Source: Neelides folsomi
Taxonomy: Eukaryota > Arthropoda > Collembola > Neelipleona > Neelidae
Assembly: GCA_034687125.1 (NCBI GenBank)
Contig: JAQGBZ010000141.1
Coordinates: 86,480-150,479 of the forward strand
Length of the DNA stretch: 64,000 nt
Direction of reading: 5' to 3'
The notes under the pieces: generated by a model
What the model was told of the DNA's origin: nothing
The model's input: only the letters and a program-made list of their open reading frames with translations
Database searches by the model: none
Program-made: the position numbers and the translations under genes
Part shown: in pieces, positions 1-13,933 of the stretch
Numbering within the stretch: position 1 is the first letter of the stretch
How the letters are laid out: the number at the start of each line of letters is the position of its first letter

Positions 1-2811
1 GTTTTTCAAATTATTATAGTTAATAACTATATTTATTCATTAACCATGTAGGCTAAAAGCTTATTTACTAATAACTAGTAAACGGGAAAGAGTTAATTTT
101 AATAATTGATGTTTTAAAAGGAATGTTTCATCATCAATAAAAATATTAGAACGTCAAATCAATTTTAATATTATGTAATACTACACTCATTTTAAATTTA
201 AATGTTCAAAATTCAAATGAGAAGGATGATAATTATTACTGTACATTCGCTCATTCTTTTACACAAATATGTATTTTTAAATGTTTCTCATTGTTCTTAT
301 TTTTCAAATCTAGCAATCATTTTTGATATCTATTAATTGATTAAAAATGCACATGTATTTATCATATCTTCTAAATACGAGTCAACGAATTATTCTTAAT
401 GCTATCGGGAATAACCTAAAGTGTCCTGCGCCTGGATCTCTGTGTACTTGTATTTATTATATTTACAAACTTGACATATCGTTATGTATACATACCTAAT
501 TCTATATTACATATTATTTTACTAACATTTAAAATTATAAAATACACGTCAATAACTGAATATTCCGTTCATCTTATATAACTCTGCATCTAGCAGATTC
601 GAATCGTCTATCCATTAAGTACTCATATTTCTTTCTTTTCTCACACTCAATCAATTGACTCTTTTAATAGTTATTTACTTTGAATCCATTAAGATTTTTA
701 ATAGAGAAAGCCTCTCTTTAAATCTCTAATTAGAAGATTTATTCCAATTGAACGCCATGCAATGGCTTTATAAATGTCTTTCTTCTATATGTACAACCTC
801 TTTTGATAGATATTCTGTAGTTTAGTTTTAATGTTTTAAGTGTTGTCCGTTCTTGTACCCTAAACCTAAGTACGCGTAAAGGTGAAATTTGATATTAAAT
901 AATTAGGACGAGCACATTAAAAAACGTTATTAACAAATTGCCATATCAAACAAATGTAATGATGATGATTTTTATCAAGGATTTTTTAATCTATTCATCC
1001 TGTAAATGTTCGGTTTGTGCTGTTATTCTTCCAGTAATGTTATTGTAATATTGCAATTAAACAAGTACTTAAAATAATGCTTTAACAAGCACTTTAACCT
1101 TATTTAGCGTTAAGTGTCAATTTTGAAGAGACGCCTTGCAATTGAGATAAATAGTATAAAAGAGGAAGAGACGAGGAAAATTATATTATTTTAAACTTTC
1201 AAGCTCAAGTCAAGGTGAGAAAAGAAATCAAATATATTTAATAGAATTGGAAATGAGATCCAAAGGTTGAGGAATTCATTCCACATAGTGTATGTTTTTA
1301 CAAGTTGATGATTGGAGAAAAAATTGGTTGGATAGAAAAATGGATATAAAGTGCATGAGAAAGGGACTTGAACTCAGTGCATGAGCAATCACTTAATTAT
1401 ATACATATTTCATTAAATATGAATAGATAAGCAATTTATTAACCTCGGGGACAACTTGATGGTACGGAATGAAAGAAGGCGAGAAATCAACTTCCCTCCT
1501 CTATTGAAATATTCAACATTTCATGACCCTGCCGTGTTCGTACAATTGGATTATACAATAAGTACGTCTGAAGTTCAGATTATTATGGAGCCGCTCTGTG
1601 GCTCATATTGGGCGACAGAGGCCCTAATGTAACTTACGTTCTGTAATTAATATTTAATACAAGAAAGGTCATTTCATTGGTAATAATAATGAAATACAGT
1701 ATTCCTGTTCGCTTGGCTCTTGCGAACTAACCATCCTCACTCCACATCTCACTCATGCGGGACTGATCGATTCAATATCTCAAATTCCATCTCTTGTCTG
1801 ATGGGAAAAGACACAATCACACGGTGATAACGAGTGAACCTTAACCTACAAATATGTGATAATTTCTTTCTATCTATATATGTAATATGATATTCGAGGC
1901 TCCATCAAGAAGTCTGTCTGAGAACAGAACTCAGGTCCATTGTCCGTCGTCGTAACTTTTAGGAGACTTAAAATGTGAACAAGGTACTTTAGCTGGCATT
2001 CGTTAAACTTAACTAGATATCTTAAAGGATTCGAAAACAGGAAATTGGGTTACGTGATGTGGCCCTTGAGCCTTCAATAGCATATTGGGAAAACATGACT
2101 TAATCTTGTATTACGAAATAATTACGTACAACATATTATTTAAATTTCATCTCTTATTAACGAAAAACATCTGAAAATCATATCTGAATACATTTATCTA
2201 GTACATATCTTTAAGTATTTTATAATTAATATCCTATATATAAGTATCTTATAAACTCTCAAAGTTAGTGAAGAATAAAAATAAGTTTAATTTGTCAAAT
2301 TCAATTTGCAAACTGAGTAGCCTGAGAAATAAATTGACCTCCTCAGGGAAGGACGATGGTTAAAACAAAATGTTCTACATTCGGTCAACATCCTCAATTT
2401 CATCCTTCCTTTTCATTCCGCGAAGCGAATTAAGCTATTTACTATTATTTCGATTTAATGCGACTTATCATCAAGTTGGTCAGATTTATTTCAAGTCTCA
2501 ATTATATTAGGAATATAGTAAGGACTTCACACGGCTCCAGCCATTGAATTGAGAATTTAATTTATATATATCTATATATAAATATCTATATAGAGCATAT
2601 TAATATTCTTAAGTTGCTTAAGGAGTATAGGTAACTATGAACCAGAGTATAATATCTTACTATATGATGTAATTATGCCTACCAAGTCTTTAGCTGAAAA
2701 AAATAACTTGAAAGAGCCTGCATAGCCTGTATTAGACTTCTTTTAACCTTATGTACTTGTGTTAAAGGGATGGGGGTTACTAGTAAGGGATGTATTACTA
2801 GGATGTAAAGA
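1..2811. other. AT-rich intergenic region, no gene seen
   Basis: This stretch is strongly AT-rich in all frames, with no open frame of coding character and no recognisable protein motif. It contains simple TA-type runs, for example near 2560-2600. The right end probably includes the 3' UTR of the S6 kinase gene, which is transcribed leftward. I see no tRNA, rRNA or mobile-element signature in it. Confidence 0.6.
2485..2490 (-). terminator. Possible polyadenylation signal of the S6 kinase gene
   Basis: On the minus strand this reads AATAAA, about 320 bases after the S6 kinase stop codon at 2812. It is one of several possible signals in AT-rich DNA, so the assignment is tentative. Confidence 0.25.
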
Positions 2812-5928
<3,117 letters not shown>

Positions 5929-6400
5929 GGTGGTGGGGGCCCTGTGGGTCACAGAGCATGGGTTAAACGAGAGACGGGCATTCGGCGGGGAAGTGGGAGA
6001 GACCTCGCTGCCAGACACACACTGACGACTTTCACAATGAGGCGGAGGGGGGTTGGGAGGTGGTGATGGCCTCCGGCCCCCACCATGCCGACTCCATGTG
6101 GTTCGCTTACGGAACACTTTATACGGCAGAGGCCTCACACCCCAACACACGGACCGTCGTGGATCGAGTTTCTTGGCCCCTCACAGCCACTCCCAAAAGT
6201 ACCCAACGCGCCAACACGGAAGTCCACACGGGGCGATGCGAACCCGTCTCAACTCCCCAAACACTCCGACCTCGTACACAATCCCTTCGAACACGATCAA
6301 ATCCAGGACCAAGTCCATGAGCAAATTTTACAATGACCGATTAAATCTCATCTGATAAGACAGGAAGAATTTGGAGGGGTCTTGGATAAGATTACGCTTC
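5929..6400 (-). promoter_or_regulatory. GC-rich 5' flank of S6 kinase (probable promoter and 5' UTR)
   Basis: Immediately upstream of the S6 kinase start codon the composition shifts to GC-rich, CpG-containing DNA up to about 6.35 kb, in contrast to the AT-rich DNA beyond. Position and composition suggest a 5' UTR and housekeeping-type promoter. Open frames of 80-100 codons here on the plus strand have low-complexity composition and no recognisable domain. I cannot place the transcription start. Confidence 0.45.
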
Positions 6401-9400
6401 CTGTCATTCAATTCCCATTTATGATCCATCTCTCTATCTCTGATGATGAGACTCTAATTATAAGAGGGAAGTGGATGATGGGGATGATAGCCGGTGGGGA
6501 ATGGAATGCCTTTACATTTTAAAGAGATCCAATTCAACTTTCATACAATGAAAAGTGTGTCAGTTGGGTTGTTTCTTTTTTTCTTTTTCCGGCTCAATGA
6601 AATAAAAATTTAAGAATGGATTGAAAATATTGACTATGTTGTACAGTAGAAACTAAACACTAATTATTTTTATAGAGCTTGTAATAAAATAATTTTATTA
6701 GCTACTTCTTGTTTAATTGCTAATTAAATTGAAAGGGCTGTTTGGTGTGCGCACGTATTGAGCTGATTGTTAAATATCTTCTATTCGATTCAACTAATAG
6801 TATTATTCATTTGATTTATGACCAATAACGCGTCAATGTCCAATAGGCAGAAATTTATAAGTAATACTTAAATAGGTAATGGAGGAAGTATAACAATGAA
6901 ATGACGTCGATGTGATGGTAAGGTTGGTTAGTTAGCATGACGCAGTAACCGTGCATTTGTTTCATAGACAGAGTCACGTTCAATTTCAATAACACACTTC
7001 CTTGCTCAACAAGATTCGAAGAGATCAGTTCCCTTATCTCTTCCCCAACAACGGCCAGCCCCTTTCATTCATTACTCAATAAGAAAGATTAAAGGAATGC
7101 TTTCTAAACTCTTACTTTGCAACACGTAGTAGACCATTGTCTCTTTTAAGTACTGAATCATCGCGGTATACGCCATTTAATTAGATATTACACAAAGCTC
7201 TAAAGTATAAGTAGTCCTTGGTAATTTGCTTTTACATTCTATATACCTAGAAAAGGTATTTAAATATAGAAATTTCTCTTGCAAACAAAGTGACTTTATT
7301 GTTGATAAATACAGATTGGATGTTTTAAATCAGATCTTTAACATTCGTGGATTAATTTCTATAATATCGAAATGAAACTTACAGTTTTCATAAAAAGTTC
7401 AATTCAGATCTCTATTTTAATGAATGTAATGTCTATAGAAAACTTTTTACGACCGTTTCTGGCAATTTCATTATAAAAATACTACCTGTATTACTTTACG
7501 TTATTTAGCTCCTGCTCTCTCTCTTGTCCTGCCTATGCTCGAGGAAGTTTCTCGTTCCTACCTCAAATCATTTAACGATAAATGTGATACAGCGTGTTCA
7601 ATTCCATTTTTATCAAGTCTTTTGTCGCAAAGGGAAAAAATCATTTTCTTTTCTTTCTCTCCTACTGGACTCATTTTGTGAGGGGGATGAATGAAAAAGG
7701 AATTTGTGGCCCGTTCATTGCGGGCCTAATAAAATGAAGTGTCCTCATAATCTGCTCAATGGCAAATGGTGTCTTCGACCAATTGGAGAAGCAGATTCTC
7801 TTATTTCCTATTTGATTTATGATGGCCCATGGCGAGCGTCTCGCCTTCCCAAACCTTTACTTATTATGACTCGGAGTTGGTTGGGACGTCTAGACGGTCA
7901 AATGGCACGAGTGGATATTTGCAGGTGTTGTAGAGGTATTATTCTGGGCTCTGGGTATACCTTATACAGGAGGTAAATTGTAGGTTGAGAGCAAGGTGGG
8001 CAAACTAACTGCGACGGCTACACGAAGAGGGTAAAGGGAACAAAAGATGCTTCGAGTGTTGATGGGGAAATGGAGAATTGAACCTGAATGAATGAGTTCT
8101 TCAGTTTTTGTTATTCCATGATGATGATAGTGAGTTCGGTGTGCAGTTGTTGTGCCACACTCAACAGCCTCAATGAAGAAGGAGGCCAAGAACAGGCGTA
8201 CACCTTCACAACCATAACAATTCCCCATTCACTCAATGGATGTTACGACGTTGATAAGCTGAGGTCTGATCTAGATTCCTATCTCAAACCCTTCCATCAT
8301 CTCCCACCTCAAACTGTTCCTCGTCAGCCTTAGATAATACGAACAAACTTCCTCTTACCTGTCTCGACTCAGAGATAAATAGGTGCGATCGACCCCACTG
8401 CCGCCGTTTGGTTCACTTTTTCACTTGCCGTTCTTTACCGTCTTTTTATCACCTGTCAAATTCACTTACAAAATAACAATTACCTACAAAATAAAATATT
8501 AATTTTCTTAAATCATTTCTGATTCTCCACTTAAGATTTCATTGGAGACTGAACTACTTCATTATTTCCCAACTTGTTGCCATTGAGAGTTTGAGAGCCG
8601 GAATAACACAAAAATGGTATCCTATTCAATCTAGTTACTTCTGAATACCATGGAACATTGATTCCAATGTGAGCTTTGGAAGAAAAATGCAATGGACTGA
8701 CCCTGAGATGCGGAAATTAAATAAAAATATATGCATAGACTTTTAGTTTTTTTCATTTTATGCATCCTTCTGCATATGTATGTACCTAGTAGGAAGATAA
8801 TAGGAATATTTGCCATCATTTAAAGCTAATACGCTATATAAATAAGTTTAATGTTACCCTTTAATAATAAATACTTTGTAGTTAAATACTTATACTTACT
8901 GATACTTATGTTTAACAGTTTAACATTAAACACGAGGTCGTGGCATTGCAATGCTAAAATACAAATACATAATATGTTGCATTGATAGGTAAATAATAAA
9001 GGTAATTGCAACATAGAATGTGTTATCCATCCTGTTGCCTATTACTTACCTAGGTACTTTAATATAATACAATATTTTTACATAAATACATATCCAACAT
9101 CAAGTAGGTATTCTAATATATATATACCAAGAGTAAATGCTTAAAAAAATTTACCTATTCAAATATTTTATATAGGTGTGTATATTATGAAGAATATAAT
9201 AATAACTTGAAGTATTTCACGTCTACGAAGATCTAAAAATGAAACAAATCCGATAATACTCTGATTGTATTGCGTGGCTTCTGATTCTTCAAGCTCGTTT
9301 TTTTAATTAACGACTTTCTTGATATATGCTTCTTGGTCAATGAATTAGTGCAGATACTTTTTAATTAAAAGTGTTATATTTTTATGCCCAAATAATTAAC

Positions 9401-11350
9401 TAATTGGAAGTTCTTCCAATTCATACATATGGCATTGTCTCAATTATTATTGTTAATATGAAGTTATTGTCTTATACTTATATTTATTGTCTATTTTATA
9501 TTTCAATAATGCTGAACTGAAATAGGATAAAGTAAGTAAGATTAATTGGATGGTTTAATAAAGAGGCCAAGGAATAATTTTATGATTTATTCTTCAACTA
9601 TTCTCAATTTATTGAGAAAGTGAGTGAAAATTCAATTGATAAATTCCTTCTAGTAATAACATACATTTATTTGGTATAAATGATGAATTTGCTATTAAAT
9701 TATCTAACCAAATATAAAACTATTAATTTTATTAATTAATATTAATTCTCCCTTTACAGTTAGCTATCTTATCATAAAAGATCTTATTTGAACTTTTGGA
9801 AGGGGAAAAATGGTTTTAATAGAATATTTGAGAAATTCTTATCTTTATCATTGTTCAATTAAACTTTATTCAATGCACTGTAAAAATCTATGAACCAGTG
9901 ATCGGGACATCAATTTTGTCTAAATTATAATTAAAAGATAGAGCGATGGACAATTAAACTTGACTTATCGTTCAAACTGTCTTTTAATTAAAACTTTATC
10001 ATAACAGAAGATTAATTACTAAATTTAGCATTTCACGACAAATCCTTTTTAGAATCAATTTGTTTTACCTGTAATAGTAATTGTAATTAAAAACAAAAAA
10101 ATATATATTGGCACTTAAATTATTTATATAAAGCTTATCGCATCTAGTATTTACTCTCATACATATTTAGCTAATGTTACTAGCTGTGAATATTAAAAGT
10201 TATATAAAAACATTCACACACCGTGTGAACAAAGAGAATTAATTCGAACACGACTCCTTCACTAATTCATCATTTTATAATAGCTTTATGATAATATGCA
10301 TTGGTAGGCTATTTACCAATTATAAAGACACATAACATGTTATTAATTGCTTCATACTTGATTCAATTAAATCTCGCAATTGTGAATGTTTAAGGCCTTT
10401 TTTGAACATGTCTTTCGACTACAGAGTTCATCATTTATCATTATGTTAGTAACCGTATAAAAATCGAGATTAACATCGTTTTAAGAATGTAAAAACACTT
10501 ATTTACTACACGTATGAATTATTTATCTTAATTGAGTATATTTCATTAGAACAACCAATCGAGTCGAGATGATTTAATTGATAAGACGAGAAGGGACACG
10601 AACTTTTGACCACACGCCAGGAAAAAACATTAAGACTCGCTAAGAAAAAAGAAGGAATTATTATCATTATCCATGCTATTATTTTGATTCTATTTAGTAA
10701 TAGTTCTCTACTCTACTTGTATAGCAAACAGAAATCTACGATTATGTAAAAGCTTTAGAAGTTAAGTTTTGTTAAATTCATTCGTAATCTAAATATTATC
10801 AAATGTTTAGATGCAAAACAAATTTCCTTTATATTAGTTGGTAACAACAAGTAAATAAATCATTACTAGGTAATGTAGATAAACAATATTAATGGCGCAA
10901 ACTTGTTTGTGAAAATTGTTTTATTTTAAGACTAATTGCTTATGTAAAATGTAAAAATTTGTGTCTATGGTACATACTTATATATTAATAATACGAAAAT
11001 ATTGTAGATATCTCCAAAAATATTACATTATCCATAATTTATATATTTTTGTAAAATTGCATACTGCAATGTAGTTATAATCTCTATAAATCCAAATTGA
11101 GAATAAAAATCAATATTAAATTGTTGTTTTATCAATTGCAAATAATGAAAATATCTAAATGTGTTAGTGTGTCAAAAATATATTACCTATTATTGCTTAA
11201 AATGTCAACTGAATATTTATAATTTTGTTAACATGTATTATTTTTCGCTACTTTGCCACATACATAGAATAGATTATATATGTATTTGTAATTCAAGTAT
11301 ACGGTTTTTAGTCTTAAGTTATTATAATGATGGTGGAAAATTATATTTAT
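6401..11350. other. AT-rich intergenic region with one GC-richer island
   Basis: Most of this region is very AT-rich, with no coding signal on either strand. The exception is about 7500-8350, where GC content rises and short open frames occur on both strands (7704-7976 plus, 8088-8333 plus, 7962-8228 minus). None has a recognisable domain. The island could be a distal promoter or enhancer, or hold a small unrecognised gene. From about 8.4 to 11.3 kb I see nothing beyond AT-rich sequence. Confidence 0.5.
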
Positions 11351-11775
11351 TTAAGCATAAGCGCTCAACAAAGGTTCATCGTCGTTTATTATCTCATCCT
11401 CAAAATGCATAAATTTACACAAGATAATAAACAACACAAGTACTAGTGGACGGGAGATAAGGAAAAAGAAAAATAATGGAAGCAAAGTTTAAAATTTATG
11501 CAGGGTTTATACATATCAGTTTTAGCAATCTATAAAATAAAACAAAAAGTAATATTGATACAATAATGTTTATATGTTTTAATAGGTATATCATGCCAAT
11601 ATTTGTAAATAGCAAATACAGATCAAAAAAAGTTAATATAATATATCGTTACTAATTGTATGACCAACTAGATATGCATAAAATCATATAATAGATGAAA
11701 AAATACAAGCGAAAATGAAATTGTTAGTAATTATTAAAATACATTTATGAAATTTTTTAAAATAAATAGACGTAC

Positions 11776-12954
11776 CTGAAAATGTCGTCAGGAAGAGTAG
11801 GCGGAGGTTTTTCTGGAATGAGAGATATGAGATTCCTTCCGATGGCAATATCGGACGGAATGCAGAAGGAGAGTTGAGTCTTTATTTTATCCATCATCGA
11901 AGAAGTTGCTGGAGGTCCGAAGCTGTCACTGGAGGAAGTTTCCGATGAAGGATCTATCGACCCATTCGCTTCCCTTCCACCCTTCTCAGGGTCAATCACA
12001 TGTGAGTGCAACTTGGTATCATGGCCATTGGGACGCTCGTTTCGAATTTCCAAACTGCTGTCAGAGCCATCGGGTTCTTTGGCATTTTCAGGAATAAAAA
12101 GTGAATCAGCTGGAGCTCGAACCTTTTGACGACCTTTTTTGCCCCACAGGACCTGCCCTGAGTCTCCAGCTCCTTTACATTCTGCCGGTGGCAAGAAATC
12201 GGATTTTCTCTTTGGCGTTTTCCCTTCTTCTTCTTCGGAGTCTCCTCTCCTCGATGGCTTCTCGCCACTTCCTTTCTCTGAAGAAGAAGAACTTCCGTCT
12301 CCTGCTCGACTTCGTTCTTTTGTCGCTTCATAACTGCTGATGCGCTCCAAGATGTAGTGAATATCTCGACTCATCCAAGAAAGCTCCGACTTTCGGCTAT
12401 CTAACTTATCTTTTAACATCTCGTTATCCTGTTAAGAACAAATTATGGTTTTTAAACAGATTCATAAAAGCTAGATATCTAAACTGGCAAGAGTATTTAC
12501 AATTAATATTAAAGCGTTTAAAAATATTTTTGAATTTAATGTAAATATTAATAATACCCCAATTAGCCTTTTAAATCTCTGTTTCAATTTCTTATATTGT
12601 TGCTTGTAAGGAGACTTTTTCACTTTCGACTTCTTCTTAGATTTTGACGAGGTCGAAGAGGCCGGAGTTGGAGGAGCTGAAGAGATTGATGGTGAAGTTG
12701 GATCTGGGAGAGAAGCAACTGGTTCTTCTTCTTTCACCTCAATTTGACTCCCTTCAATCTTAATTGATGATCTTGTATTTGAACTATCATTTGGTATCCT
12801 GGAAAAATGAATTTAAATTATTAAATAATTAATCCAACAAATCACCCAACCTCATGATTTAATCAAAGAAGATTTTAGCGGATCCACCCCCAGAATTCCT
12901 TTTTTATATTTATGACAGTCAAGATATTTAACCTTACCTTTGAGTGTGATTCAT
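11776..12954 (-). CDS. Probable INO80 chromatin-remodelling complex subunit E (3' end unresolved)
   Basis: Three in-frame exons on the minus strand, 12938-12954, 12558-12798 and 11776-12428, encode at least 303 aa starting MNHTQRIPND. The conserved part is a short basic coiled coil near residues 68-117: YKQQYKKLKQRFKRLIG continues across a phase-0 intron into DNEMLKDKLD, then MSRDIHYILERISSYE. This resembles the human INO80E pattern YRNLKRKLKFLI, SRDKSFLLDRLLQYE. A downstream PPPTLPDDIFS resembles the MPPPT...MFS segment near the INO80E C-terminus. The rest is low-complexity Ser/Glu/Lys-rich, as expected for this nuclear subunit. Exon 3 ends in a good donor (AG then GTACGT), so an acidic terminal exon is expected to the left. 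A frame encoding EDEIINDDEPLL at 11351-11404 is a candidate, but I found no acceptor that joins it in phase. TFPT-like coiled-coil proteins are an alternative assignment. Confidence 0.6.
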
Positions 12955-13933
12955 GTTTTGAATAATACTTTTTATGGGTTAAACGAGTACATGTTTGTTC
13001 TTTAATAATCCATTTAAAATTGGTTAAGAAGGTCTTTTGTCCCAATGGACTTGATTTTAGTTTGGATTAATGTTAAAAGTGTGACGACGAGACGAAAAGG
13101 GTAGGTTTTAGATTTACAGAATAGAAATCATTCACATACTCCAATACACATATAAGTTGGCGCGCTCATTGGTTTGTTCTAAATGAGATATCGCGCCAAC
13201 TCTTATGAACTTGGGTTGTACTCCAATGCACACCGATCTGTCCCGCCGTTGAATTCTGCCAATTTATCTGGGACCGCCAACATTTGAAAATTCTTAATTA
13301 GTTGGATAATAAAAACAACTATTTGCTGCTCTTCCGCAGACTAGGCATTTAAAGGACGCTAAATTAGGTATTTTAATCTGAATTAGTTTAATTGAACAAG
13401 TTAACACTTGGTTAATGATGGTTCACAACTTTAGCGAGGAATTTTCCTTATACGCGTATAAATTTGGGATGTAAATTGCATTTAAAGTTGGATTTTCAAT
13501 TACCTCTTTGTTGATCTTACTTTTTGCACATGCATCACATAGTTATATCGTTAATGACCCTGGCCTTATTTTTTATTGTGATTAGGAGTGTTTGCGTTAG
13601 CAAGACTCTTTATAAGGCTTCTCAAAGGACAAATTTAAATAATTTCAATGAAAAGTTTTTTCATTTACATTTTTATTCATTTTTCACATAAAATTTTATA
13701 AATTATTGAATCTTGTTTATACATATATAAATTCCTTTTTAAATTTCCTCACGGAATTTAATTAATCAGCAATATAATGATTTATAAATGGATTTGTATT
13801 CTTAATTAAGGTTTTTATTTTACCCTTTTATTGAAGTTCAATTTCAATTAGGCCTTAATTTGAATGTTTAAATTAGTAATTGAATATTAAAACTGTTCTT
13901 TTTTATTTTTAGGTTTGACAAAAATGTATTAAA
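12955..13933. promoter_or_regulatory. Divergent intergenic promoter region between INO80E-like gene and PPTC7
   Basis: The two flanking genes are transcribed away from each other, so the roughly 980 bp between their start codons should hold both promoters and 5' UTRs. GC-rich motifs cluster at 13150-13280 and the remainder is AT-rich. A TTTTTATTTTTAG tract ending at 13912 looks like a splice acceptor just before the PPTC7 start codon. PPTC7 may therefore have an upstream noncoding exon in this interval. Confidence 0.5.
13155..13201. promoter_or_regulatory. Inverted pair of E2F-like sites
   Basis: AGTTGGCGCG at 13155-13164 is repeated in reverse complement as CGCGCCAACT at 13192-13201, and an inner pair CTCATT / AATGAG (13165-13170 and 13182-13187) extends the dyad. 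TTGGCGCG resembles the E2F/DP consensus TTTSGCGC. A further TCCCGCC motif, also E2F-like, lies just downstream near 13233. Function is inferred from motif and position only. Confidence 0.45.

Noticed and set aside
11996-12331. Open frames on both strands within the INO80E-like exon
   Set aside because: They are alternative-frame shadows of a low-complexity Ser/Glu/Lys-rich coding exon. Only the frame joining 12558-12798 has a conserved coiled coil.
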